Of a DNA stretch of 64,000 nucleotides, positions 28,611 through 36,027 are shown in pieces. The notes under the pieces were generated by a model. That model was not told the DNA's origin and searched no databases. It saw nothing but the letters and a program-made list of their open reading frames with translations. This DNA is from Bifidobacterium crudilactis (GTDB lineage Bacteria; Actinomycetota; Actinomycetes; Actinomycetales; Bifidobacteriaceae), in NCBI RefSeq assembly GCF_000738005.1, contig NZ_JHAL01000001.1, forward strand, positions 183,108 to 247,107. The letters run 5' to 3'. How positions within the stretch are numbered: position 1 is the stretch's first letter; each line of letters begins with the position of its first letter. The position numbers were made by a program, and so were the translations under genes.

Positions 28611-29924
28611 CTAGTTGTTGAATCTTTTGGTTTTCACCCAGACACTGCCATCCCTGTGGAACAGGGCGTCCAGGCCCACGGAAATCACGGCATGAAGTGA
28701 GACGATGATGAATAATTGCGAATACGTGAAATACGATGCCAAGGCTATCCATATCTGATTGGTGGTGGCCTGCCCGAATTGCGTGGACATCGCTATCGAT
28801 ATCTGCAGCAGGTACAGGATGATCATCAGCAACCAATTGATCAGCAGCACTTGCATGATCGCCGTGTTGTTCTCACCAAAGGTGAATGGGATTGATAATG
28901 CGGGATTGAACGCTCTGGCTATGAGAAAAGCGATGTTGGAGAGGAAGATGATATTCGACAGCACTATTGCCGCGTCGAACCAGAAGAATGTTGCCGAGTA
29001 ATACATCACCTCAAGTTTGACCCGCCAATTGCTGCGATTGAAGAGATGCTTGAAGTTGTGGATAACCACCTGGTAATTGCCCTTCGCCCAGCGCAGGCGT
29101 TGAAAATAGTAATCGTGCAGGCGTTCTGGCTCCTGCTGGAAGGCTTCGGAGTTATATGCCAGAGCAATCAGCTTGCCGCTTTGCATGATTTTGAAGGAGA
29201 TGTCCGTATCTTCGGTAAGTGCTCCGTCGCTCCATCCACCAATCGATTTGGCGAAATCGCGATTGATGATGAAATTTGTTCCGGGGATGCGTCCGATTTT
29301 GAACATATGCCATATCGCGCAGTGCTGTATCCTCTGGGTGACGACGATTTCCTGATTGATGCATTTCGTCAGAAAATTCTGTTGCGCGTTTCTGGTCTTG
29401 TTTCTGCCGAACACAGCCATGTATCGTTCCGGATTCTCGATGGCTTTTCTGACCAGAAAGTACAGGGCGTTCTTCTCGGGCATCGCATCGGCGTCATACA
29501 CGCCGATGTATTCTCCCTGGGCCATCGGCAGTGCGTCATTCAAGACGCCGGCTTTGCCTCCTGTCCCCACCCTCTCGATGATTTGGACGTCTCGATTACG
29601 GTATTCGGGCAGGTTCGCTACCTGCCTCATCGCCTCCGCGGTCCGATCGTTGCAGTTGTCCGCGAATAGCAACAGCTCGACCTGTTCGGGAGGATAGTTG
29701 AGTTCCAGAATCGCTCGAACCGTCTGGGCGATAACTATTTCTTCGTTATGCGCCGGGACGACGATCGTCACTTTGGGGTAGGAAGGCAGGGCTGTGACGA
29801 AAACCAGTTCCTTGCTCTGCTGCAACCAGAAATGAACGGCTCCTGCAAGGGTGGTCATGGATACCAGCAAGGATATCCATATAGTGATTAACGCGAAAAT
29901 CATGAAAGCTTCTGATATCACCAT
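28611..29924 (-). CDS. Family 2 processive glycosyltransferase (BcsA/PssC/PgaC-like polysaccharide synthase)
   Basis: 437-residue integral membrane synthase. One helix at residues 7-34 precedes the GT-A domain. TIVVPAHNEE (about 53) binds the nucleotide, the metal-binding DAD is 144-146, the catalytic base lies in TEDTD (237-241), and QRLRW (275-279) marks processive synthases. Four or so helices follow, forming an export channel. There is no PilZ domain, so control must come from other subunits. It is coupled to GH8 and WecB, and preceded by a 49-residue membrane peptide, a GGDEF-like protein and a membrane protein. Product likely a beta-linked homopolymer. Confidence 0.9.
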   Translation of the reverse strand: MVISEAFMIFALITIWISLLVSMTTLAGAVHFWLQQSKELVFVTALPSYPKVTIVVPAHNEEIVIAQTVRAILELNYPPEQVELLLFADNCNDRTAEAMRQVANLPEYRNRDVQIIERVGTGGKAGVLNDALPMAQGEYIGVYDADAMPEKNALYFLVRKAIENPERYMAVFGRNKTRNAQQNFLTKCINQEIVVTQRIQHCAIWHMFKIGRIPGTNFIINRDFAKSIGGWSDGALTEDTDISFKIMQSGKLIALAYNSEAFQQEPERLHDYYFQRLRWAKGNYQVVIHNFKHLFNRSNWRVKLEVMYYSATFFWFDAAIVLSNIIFLSNIAFLIARAFNPALSIPFTFGENNTAIMQVLLINWLLMIILYLLQISIAMSTQFGQATTNQIWIALASYFTYSQLFIIVSLHAVISVGLDALFHRDGSVWVKTKRFNN

Positions 29925-29942
29925 ACTGTTACCTTGTCGTCG

Positions 29943-30092
29943 TCATTCTGTGGTCTGATCGAGCTTCTGCTGTTGCAGCATCGATCGTTCAACCCGAAAA
30001 TAGATAATCCATTGGCACGCGAAAAAAATCACCATCGCTACTGAGAACAGCGCGGTAATCAGCACGGCGACCCACCAGAATACTACAATCAT
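29943..30092 (-). CDS. 49-residue membrane peptide in the exopolysaccharide operon
   Basis: Small gene not obvious at usual length cut-offs. ATG 30092 shares its first base with the stop of the upstream gene (TGATG junction) and follows GGAG; the stop is 18 bases before the GT2 start. It encodes one strongly hydrophobic helix (about residues 3-30, VVFWWVAVLITALFSVAMV) and a short charged tail (VERSMLQQQKLDQTTE). Synthase operons of the Bcs, Pga and Pss kinds commonly carry such small subunits (for example PgaD- or PssD-like), so it is probably an accessory or regulatory subunit of the synthase. No specific homologue is recognised. Confidence 0.75.
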   Translation of the reverse strand: MIVVFWWVAVLITALFSVAMVIFFACQWIIYFRVERSMLQQQKLDQTTE

Positions 30093-30571
30093 CAGGAGCG
30101 CTCTCCTTGCAGATACTCGACCACTAGATCCGTTTCCATCTGACGACGCAGCTGGTTGAGGGTCTCGTCGAGAGTCGGATATTGCGTGACGTTGGCATCA
30201 TCGATTACCACCTTTCCCCATTTGAACTGGGGGACGGCTTCCAGGCAGCGCACCTGATTCAGCTGTTCCTTGGTGTATGAGTTCCGCTTCTCGTATGTCT
30301 CGGTGGAGAGCTGATGCGAAATGATCAGAAAGGTTCCGTGGCCGAGATAGTACAGTGATTCGGAAGGCAGACGACTGTCCTTCAGCACTCTGGCCATCTG
30401 CCTGAGTGCTTCGTCGTAATCAGCGGGATGGAATTGTTTGAACTGAGTGTTATGCGCCCAGTGAATCGCGGTAACGGTGAACGAAAGCTCCAGATCGATG
30501 TCATCCTTAATGAAACGGGTGGCTTTGAGGTACATCTTGCTGGCGTTGTGTTCCGTTTGCAGTTTTGTCAC
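30092..30571 (-). CDS. Degenerate GGDEF-like cytoplasmic protein of the exopolysaccharide operon
   Basis: 159 residues, start GTG 30571, overlapping the previous stop by four bases (GTGA). Residues 28-85 follow the GGDEF core pattern (FTVTAIHWAHNTQFKQF in place of the strand plus metal site, then DEALRQMARVLKDSR, then YYLGHGTFLII where active enzymes read R-x-GGDEF). The signature is GHGTF, so cyclase activity is not expected. An RxxD inhibitory site is not present in its usual place. The Listeria pss system and Pseudomonas PelD use degenerate GGDEF domains as c-di-GMP receptors; this one may be a receptor or just a scaffold. The assignment is by motif pattern only. Confidence 0.6.
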   Translation of the reverse strand: MTKLQTEHNASKMYLKATRFIKDDIDLELSFTVTAIHWAHNTQFKQFHPADYDEALRQMARVLKDSRLPSESLYYLGHGTFLIISHQLSTETYEKRNSYTKEQLNQVRCLEAVPQFKWGKVVIDDANVTQYPTLDETLNQLRRQMETDLVVEYLQGERS

Positions 30572-30954
30572 TTGGTCGTAGTGCTGGGTATATCTCTCGA
30601 TGTCATGCCGATTGACATTGATCCAGCCGAAGCGGATGACAATGAACCACCGAGCGCCATGAGACCGGCGCTAATCGGAAAGACCGCGAGAAGCACGATT
30701 TTTGACGCGAGCGATACGGGAACGTCTCCCAGTAGCAGAATGGCTCCACCGATAGTGGTGAGCAGCAGAATCACCCACGTCGACACGACATTGGGAAGCA
30801 ATGCGCCCGTAGCCAGACCGATGATGAGCAGAACGACTGTGGCAAGAGATATCTCGGGCGTGAGGAGTTCGACGTAATACAGGGCTATCGTAATCGCTGA
30901 AAGCACGATAAGCAGCGTCACGATGCCGGATGTGATGATATGGCTTTTTTTCAA
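30568..30954 (-). CDS. Four-helix membrane protein, first gene of the exopolysaccharide operon
   Basis: 128 residues, start TTG 30954 behind GAGGAG. Hydrophobic segments at about 8-30, 37-54, 58-78 and 84-105 are followed by a Ser/Thr-rich cytoplasmic tail. The gene overlaps the GGDEF-like gene by four bases. Together the two resemble a single membrane-anchored degenerate GGDEF protein (as in PelD-like receptors) that has been split into two coupled genes. No family is recognised from the helices alone. Confidence 0.6.
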   Translation of the reverse strand: MKKSHIITSGIVTLLIVLSAITIALYYVELLTPEISLATVVLLIIGLATGALLPNVVSTWVILLLTTIGGAILLLGDVPVSLASKIVLLAVFPISAGLMALGGSLSSASAGSMSIGMTSRDIPSTTTK

Positions 30955-31492
30955 AACGGTTTCTCCTCATACGTGTTGTTGCCAATTGCAGGCAGACATG
31001 CCATTGGGGTAGCGGCCACCAACTGGCAAGACCTGGGAACGCGCTGAAGCAGTTGCTCTGCGTGTCAGCGCTGCGGTTGACTGCTAATTGAACTCGGTTC
31101 TGAGACTGAGCATCGTGGACTCGATCTTCCGTGTGAAGCTTCTGCGTGCGATGGATACTGTAGAAGCAGGGATACAGTATCCCGAAAGGATTCGTTCACA
31201 CACCGCCATGGTTCCCGAGGCACAGTTGCTGTCTTGAGAAATCCTGGTGTGCTTGTTGCCATATTGCATAACCAGCTAACAATATTGACCGTGGTGTGCT
31301 TGCATATGCATGTTATCCGCCCAACCGTAACCGTGCATCACGAATAGTATCTGAAACTTGGTTTCTAGATTTATAGTACACCAGCCCGAGACAATTTCGG
31401 TGCTTGGGGTAGTTACTCTCATAACGATATGGGGCATATTTCGAAGTTCTGCAAACGTCACATCCTGGGAAGATTACAGTCGGAGAAACCAT
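30955..31492. other. 538-base intergenic region upstream of the exopolysaccharide operon
   Basis: It should contain the operon promoter. Seen: a 10-base stem (GGATACTGTA at 31153-31162 with 31173-31182), and an 11-base direct repeat TGGTGTGCTTG at 31245-31255 and 31292-31302. Short open frames on the minus strand (about 60 residues) have no recognisable motif or ribosome site. Base composition is more AT-rich than in neighbouring genes. Confidence 0.5.
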
Positions 31493-31523
31493 AAAAAACC
31501 TCGGAAAACTGGTGTTTCCGAGG
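31493..31523 (-). terminator. Rho-independent terminator of the tRNA operon
   Basis: On the minus strand a nine-base stem (31515-31523 with 31499-31507), seven-base loop and a run of six T (31498-31493) follow tRNA-Ala directly. A textbook intrinsic terminator. Confidence 0.88.
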
Positions 31524-31532
31524 GGTGAACTG

Positions 31533-31605
31533 TGGAGCTAGCCGGGTTCGAACCGGCGACCCTCTGCTTGCAAAGCAGATGCGCTACCAGCTGCGCCATA
31601 GCCCC
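31533..31605 (-). tRNA. tRNA-Ala (anticodon TGC)
   Basis: 73-base gene with a seven-base acceptor stem (GGGGCTA with TAGCTCC), D arm, anticodon loop reading CTTTGCAAG (anticodon TGC) and GGTTCGAACC T arm. CCA is not encoded. It lies 24 bases downstream of tRNA-Ile in the same transcript. Confidence 0.96.
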
Positions 31606-31629
31606 GAAATCTGTTGCGAGAATATCGCG

Positions 31630-31703
31630 TGGGCCCGGGAGGACTTGAACCTCCGACCTCATCCTTATCAGGGATGCGCTCTAACCACCTGAGCTACGGG
31701 CCC
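31630..31703 (-). tRNA. tRNA-Ile (anticodon GAT)
   Basis: 74-base gene: acceptor GGGCCCG paired with CGGGCCC, D arm AGCTCAGGTGGTTAGAGC, anticodon loop CTGATAA (GAT) and T arm GGTTCAAGTCC. It is first in a two-tRNA operon with tRNA-Ala. In several actinobacteria this pair sits right after gyrA; here it is 27 kb away. Confidence 0.96.
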
Positions 31704-32014
31704 AACTACGCATGACTTGAAAATCACACGACTGCCCACAATAGTGGCACTTTATTGAGATGTCAATTTGTGTCGCATGAGAGGCTGCAATCGGTGTGTT
31801 GCCTGCCGTGACGAGCTTTGTGGCGTCTGTGGCAGCGCCGAGAGATGTTGCCGGCAATGGCTCTGCCGCGGTACGGCCGGAGCCATCCAGAAAACATCCA
31901 GAAAACACAGGCCGGCGGGGCGCCCGTGAAGCTCGTATACATATACGGCACCTTTGCATACAGTCACGTTGCCGTCATGCAAGCGGTATCCAGTCCTTGC
32001 GGGAAGATATCGGT
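31704..32014. other. 311-base region between tRNA-Ile and the YgjP gene
   Basis: It holds the tRNA promoter on the minus strand (31738-31766). The rest, an open frame continuing upstream of the YgjP start, shows no conserved protein sequence and is taken as leader or non-coding. Confidence 0.5.
31738..31766 (-). promoter_or_regulatory. Promoter of the tRNA-Ile/tRNA-Ala operon
   Basis: Read on the minus strand: TTGACA (31766-31761), a 17-base spacer, and TATTGT (31743-31738). This places the start of transcription about 28 bases before tRNA-Ile. The match to the housekeeping sigma consensus is strong. Confidence 0.8.
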
Positions 32015-32638
32015 ATGTCAAGCGCTCCACGGCCACAAGCCTCATACTCCGGCCGACGTGGGTACAAACAGTCTCAGATGCGGTGGAAAGCCGAGACGAT
32101 TCAGGTCAGCCATGGCAGAGTCAAGAATCTGTACCTGCGAGTCAAGCCGCCGGACGGCCGAATCGAGATTACAGCGCCTCTGAGGATGCCGGATCATGCG
32201 ATTCTTGAGTTCGTTGATTCCCGTGAATCCTGGATACGCAAGACGCGGAACAGGCTTTCCGCCGCCATGAGTTCGGTGCCTCCGGAGGGGAAGCCCGAGT
32301 GGGACGAGGCCGCCGTCGACCGTGCCAAGTCAAGCATCAATGCACGCCTTCCGGAGCTGCTGCAGCGGTGGGTTCCTGTGGTCGGACGTGAACCGTCCTC
32401 GATTTCCTTGAGGCTGATGACCTCGCGCTGGGGTTCCTGCACTCCGGCAACGCGAAGGATTCGCCTCAACGTCGAGCTTGCTCGGCTGGACCCCAGGTTT
32501 CTGGAGTACGTGCTGGTGCATGAGCTGACTCATCTATATGTGCACGGGCATGGTCCGGAATTCCAACGGCGTATGGATATGTATCTTCCGCAGTGGAGAA
32601 TGCTGAGAAAAGAGCTCAATACCCATCTCATCGTGTGA
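32015..32638 (+). CDS. YgjP-type (DUF45, M48-like) metallopeptidase domain protein
   Basis: 207 residues from ATG 32015 (GGGAAG nine bases upstream); the frame is open to 31796 but the extra part is not conserved. The zinc motif HELTH (His169, Glu170, His173) is followed by HGHGPEF, where His179 is the probable third ligand. Upstream MTSRWGSCTPATRRIRLN is the diagnostic YgjP motif. These small cytoplasmic proteins often sit near restriction or housekeeping genes; their substrate is unclear. It is transcribed alone and converges with lacI. Confidence 0.88.
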   Translation: MSSAPRPQASYSGRRGYKQSQMRWKAETIQVSHGRVKNLYLRVKPPDGRIEITAPLRMPDHAILEFVDSRESWIRKTRNRLSAAMSSVPPEGKPEWDEAAVDRAKSSINARLPELLQRWVPVVGREPSSISLRLMTSRWGSCTPATRRIRLNVELARLDPRFLEYVLVHELTHLYVHGHGPEFQRRMDMYLPQWRMLRKELNTHLIV

Positions 32639-32675
32639 AATCAACCAAGGTCACACTCGAATTGCGCCCATCTTG

Positions 32676-32789
32676 CGTTTGTGTAGGGATTTATCCTTAT
32701 ACGCGACATATTGAATGAGGAGACCGTTGATATTTCAACGGTCTCCTCATTGATTTAGCTTCGTGTACTGTCAAATCCCTACACAAACA
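32676..32789. repeat. Convergent-intergenic inverted motif pair, copy 2
   Basis: Perfect 16-base arms: GTTTGTGTAGGGATTT (32677-32692) and its complement (32773-32788). The element is 114 bases, the same span as copy 1, and encloses a hairpin. The flanking genes converge (YgjP ends 32638, LacI ends 32812). Confidence 0.75.
32714..32751. terminator. Bidirectional hairpin between the YgjP gene and lacI
   Basis: Perfect 17-base stem (32714-32730 with 32735-32751) closed by a four-base loop, inside the copy 2 arms. It is a very strong structure on both strands. Confidence 0.75.
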
Positions 32790-32811
32790 TTCAGTGGAGG
32801 ACAATAACCCT

Positions 32812-33930
32812 CTACACAGCGCCCAAGGGGCCTTCGCAGCTCTCTCTCAGTAGGACGTGCACCGGCATTTCGGTGGAGTAGGGCGGATCGTCAGGGTGCT
32901 CGATACGTTTGACGACGGTGCTGACTGCGGCCCGGCCGAGATTGACCATCGGCTGGCGCACCGTGGTGAGCCGCGGGTGTGAGGTGTCGGACTCCTCGAT
33001 ACCGTCGAAACCGGTGACGATGACGTCTTCGGGGACGTGAAGTCCTGCCTGCGTGAGGGCGTCGAGTGCACCCAGAGCCATCTGGTCGTTGGCACATACC
33101 AGTGCCTGGGGGAGGTCTCCGCGTGCGATGAGGTCATTGGTGATGTTCTTCGCCGTGGGCCTGGAGAATTTCCCTCGGTAGATGGGAATGGATTCAGGGC
33201 TGATGCCCTTTGCCGCGAGGCCCTCCTGAAAGCCCACATACCGCTTGTGGTTATCGGGGGAATCATCCGGTCCGGCCATATATATGAAGCGACTGACCTG
33301 ATGCGCGTCGACGAGATGCTCGACCAGGGTCTTCATGCCTTTGCGATTGCTGACACGGACGAGGTCCATCTTGTTTTCGCCGCCGATTGGCGCGTCCGCG
33401 ACCATGACCAGGGGGATACGTGAATACAGCGATTCCACGAGCCTGTCCGGTACGCTCCTCGCCAGAATAATCAGGCCATCCACTTTGCCGATCATGTCGT
33501 GAACCAACTGGTTGACATCCGACTCGCCACGGCCCAAACCGATGCTGACCATCAAGGACAATCCCTGGCTCCACGATTCGAGTTCGCAGCCGCGAAGCAC
33601 ATGGTCGAAGTAGAGCGAGTCGCGGTGGCTTTTCCCTACGACCTGCCGGTCAACGGATATTTCTGCGGTGTCGTGATTCATGAGTTCGAAATCACCCAGT
33701 GTCTCGAGTTCGTCGACATTGGGGAGCACCAGCCCTATGATGCCTGTTCTGCGTGCTGCAAGACTTCGCGCGCTGCCGCTGGGCACGTATCCGAGCAGCT
33801 GGATGGCGGCCTCGATGGATTCGCGCGTCGTCTGCCTGACGCTTTGCGGTTTGCGGAGCGCTCGCGAAACGGTGGCGATGGACACTCCCGCCTGTTCCGC
33901 CACATCATAGACCGTAGGTTTCTTGGCCAC
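32812..33930 (-). CDS. LacI-family transcriptional regulator
   Basis: 372 residues. GTG 33930 is chosen because GGAGGG just upstream is its ribosome site; the in-frame TTG at 33942 lies on it. The helix-turn-helix (PTVYDVAEQAGVSIATVSRAL, about residues 5-25) and hinge (GYVPSGSARSLAARRT) are canonical, followed by a periplasmic-binding-protein-like sugar domain. It is transcribed away from the ABC transporter / GH94 / GH3 locus, and AGCGCT-centred palindromes lie in the shared region, so it is the likely repressor of glycan uptake and use, with a sugar as inducer. Confidence 0.9.
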   Translation of the reverse strand: MAKKPTVYDVAEQAGVSIATVSRALRKPQSVRQTTRESIEAAIQLLGYVPSGSARSLAARRTGIIGLVLPNVDELETLGDFELMNHDTAEISVDRQVVGKSHRDSLYFDHVLRGCELESWSQGLSLMVSIGLGRGESDVNQLVHDMIGKVDGLIILARSVPDRLVESLYSRIPLVMVADAPIGGENKMDLVRVSNRKGMKTLVEHLVDAHQVSRFIYMAGPDDSPDNHKRYVGFQEGLAAKGISPESIPIYRGKFSRPTAKNITNDLIARGDLPQALVCANDQMALGALDALTQAGLHVPEDVIVTGFDGIEESDTSHPRLTTVRQPMVNLGRAAVSTVVKRIEHPDDPPYSTEMPVHVLLRESCEGPLGAV

Positions 33931-33981
33931 GTCGCCCTCCAAAACCAGTTTTCATACATTTCTTTCACGAATGAGCATAAC

Positions 33982-34017
33982 AATAGCGCTTAATTCGCGT
34001 TCGTGAGAGCGCTATCA
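33982..34017. promoter_or_regulatory. Two LacI-type operators beside lacI
   Basis: AATAGCGCTTAA (33982-33993) and TGAGAGCGCTATCA (34004-34017) share an AGCGCT core, 23 bases centre to centre. The second is a 14-base dyad (TGA...TCA ends), typical of LacI-family sites. They lie 50-90 bases upstream of lacI. Confidence 0.6.
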
Positions 34018-34100
34018 TTCGGCGTGTCGAGAAGGTTAGGTTACAGAAACGTTGAAAAATCAACACTTCAAGCAATGTAAGAAAATGTAAATTCATCGAC

Positions 34101-34129
34101 TTGCGCAACTCAATGTAAGCGCATACAGT
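34101..34129 (+). promoter_or_regulatory. Promoter with overlapping LacI-type operator before the ABC transporter
   Basis: TGTAAGCGCATACA (34114-34127) is a near-perfect dyad with an AAGCGC core. A possible -35 TTGCGC (34101-34106) and -10 TACAGT (34124-34129) are 17 bases apart, so the dyad overlaps the -10. Binding there would block transcription. The promoter boxes are weak matches. Confidence 0.5.
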
Positions 34130-34232
34130 TGTTTCAAGTCAAGGCTGGTTACCCACGTGGTTTCGGTGACCGGTAGACGCGCGTCGGGTAACTCACCGCG
34201 CATCCTTGTCAACGAGGACAGAAAGAACATCA

Positions 34233-35882
34233 ATGATGAAGAAGAGAATCGCAATGCGGATCTCCGCAGCGCTGGTAGCCGCCGCAACCTTGTTCGGCGT
34301 AGCAGCATGCGGAAACAGCACCGCAACTAGTTCAGGCGACGGAAGTTCAAGCTCCGAGCTGCTCTTTGGGGGAGACAGCGGAAGCCCTACTTTCGTGCGC
34401 AACTTCAACCCATTCTCGACGAGCAAGCGCATCGGCATCAATTTCATGTACGAGCCGCTTGAGGTCGTCAATGCCATAGACGGCACCTCAACCCCATTCC
34501 TGGCCACCGGCCATAAAATCGTCGATCCCCAAACGATCGAATACACCGTTCGCGACGGCGTCAAGTGGTCCGATGGGACCGCTTTCACGGCAAAGGACGT
34601 TGTCTACACCTTCAACCTCATCAAGAAGAACGCCGCACTGGACACCCTTGGCGTCTGGCAGCACCTGGACTCCGTGGAGTCCTCGGGCAGCACGGTGACC
34701 TTCCATCTCAAGACCGCTGATGTTCCGGCCGTGACCATCATCAACCAGCAGCTGATCGTTCCGGAGCACATCTGGACGAAGGTCAGCGATCCCGTCAAGT
34801 GGACCAACGAGAACCCCGTTTCAACCGGCCCATACCAGTTGGATACCTTCACTCCCAACCAGTACACGCTGAAGAAGAACACCAGCTACTGGCAGAAGGA
34901 TAAGGTCGCGGCCGAGAAGATCGTGCTCCCCGCCTCCAACAAGCAGCTCGATCTGGTCAACAAGGGCTATGACTGGGCATATTCGTACATGACCAACGTG
35001 GACAAGACCTGGGTCGGCGCCAACAAGCAACACAACCACTACTGGTTCCCTCCGGGCGGCACCGTCTCGCTCTTCCCGAACCTCACCAAGGCTCCTTATA
35101 ACGACGTCAACTTCCGTAAGGGACTGAGCTACGCCATCGACCGCAGCAAGATCGCCAAGGATGCCGAGGAAGGATACGTCGAGGGGGCAACCCAGACGGG
35201 TCTGCTTCTGCCCAACCAGGAGAAGTGGATCAACACCTCCATCGCCAACAAGGGCAACATCGACCAGGACAAGTCGACCGCGCTGGACTACTTCGCCAAG
35301 GCCGGATACACCGAGAAGGACGGCAAGCTCGTCGACTCGAACGGCACTCAGCTGGTGCTCAACATCACCGTACCGAACGGATACACGGACTGGCTCCGTG
35401 GCGTCCAGACCCTGCAGTCCCAGCTCTCCGCCCTGGGTATCTCCGTGAAGCTGACCCAACCTCAGCCCGCGGCCTACACTCAGGCACAGAACAACGGTGA
35501 CTTCGACCTGATCGTCTCCTCCTTCGGTGGCAGCGGCAGCATCTTCCAGGACTACAACAACCTGCTCAACAGCGAGTTCGCGCTTCCTGTCGGACAGTCC
35601 ACGACCGCCAACTTCCAGCGTTACAAGAACGACGACACCGACAAGCTCCTTGCCGAGCTCAAGGTGGCCACTTCCGAAAGCGACCAGAAGAAGATCGTCG
35701 ACCAGCTCCAGAGCGTGGTCTACGACCAGGTGCCTGTGGTCGGTATGTTCTACGGCGGACTCTGGGGCCTGTACAGCACCAAGAAGTTCACTGGTTGGCC
35801 AAGTGCCGACAACCCCTATGCTCCTCCGAGCACATGGACCCAGGCCAACCTCTTGATCGTCACCAACCTCAAGAAGGCCTGA
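34233..35882 (+). CDS. ABC transporter substrate-binding lipoprotein (SBP_bac_5, oligopeptide/oligosaccharide type)
   Basis: 549 residues from ATG 34233 (upstream TTG 34206 has no site). A basic start, hydrophobic stretch and lipobox VAAC with Cys26 make it a lipoprotein on the outer face of the membrane. The body has the family-5 pattern: FLATGHKIVDPQTIEYTVRDGVKWSDG and DVVYTFNLI, then NEGYD-like loops. Family-5 proteins bind peptides, but a well-known branch binds beta-gluco- and other oligosaccharides (Thermotoga). Position with GH94 and GH3 enzymes and a LacI regulator favours a glycan. A hairpin follows the gene. Confidence 0.88.
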   Translation: MMKKRIAMRISAALVAAATLFGVAACGNSTATSSGDGSSSSELLFGGDSGSPTFVRNFNPFSTSKRIGINFMYEPLEVVNAIDGTSTPFLATGHKIVDPQTIEYTVRDGVKWSDGTAFTAKDVVYTFNLIKKNAALDTLGVWQHLDSVESSGSTVTFHLKTADVPAVTIINQQLIVPEHIWTKVSDPVKWTNENPVSTGPYQLDTFTPNQYTLKKNTSYWQKDKVAAEKIVLPASNKQLDLVNKGYDWAYSYMTNVDKTWVGANKQHNHYWFPPGGTVSLFPNLTKAPYNDVNFRKGLSYAIDRSKIAKDAEEGYVEGATQTGLLLPNQEKWINTSIANKGNIDQDKSTALDYFAKAGYTEKDGKLVDSNGTQLVLNITVPNGYTDWLRGVQTLQSQLSALGISVKLTQPQPAAYTQAQNNGDFDLIVSSFGGSGSIFQDYNNLLNSEFALPVGQSTTANFQRYKNDDTDKLLAELKVATSESDQKKIVDQLQSVVYDQVPVVGMFYGGLWGLYSTKKFTGWPSADNPYAPPSTWTQANLLIVTNLKKA

Positions 35883-35901
35883 CACCAGGTCCCCTGATTC
35901 T

Positions 35902-35935
35902 CGGTGCCCGCTCCATCACCTCCGGGTGGGCACCG
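35902..35935 (+). terminator. Intercistronic hairpin after the binding-protein gene
   Basis: Eight-base stem (35902-35909 with 35928-35935). Such hairpins often stabilise the binding-protein mRNA or weaken read-through, raising binding protein over permease. It is not a full terminator. Confidence 0.45.
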
Positions 35936-36027
35936 TTGGATTGCAACGGGTGGTGTCGATGGTTGAGCAGTCGGGAAGCCATCATTCACCGCCCGTGTTT
36001 TAATGCCAATACGCGAAAGGTCATCTC

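Noticed and set aside
30092..30954. Sequencing frameshift between the 128- and 159-residue proteins
   Set aside because: The GTGA overlap with a usable start looks like ordinary translational coupling; I keep the fusion idea only as a hypothesis.
31065..31269. Short minus-strand frames as a remnant transposase
   Set aside because: No transposase motif, no terminal inverted repeats and no target duplication could be seen.
34821..35885. 354-residue open frame antisense to the substrate-binding protein
   Set aside because: Val/Leu/Gly-rich mirror product without family features.
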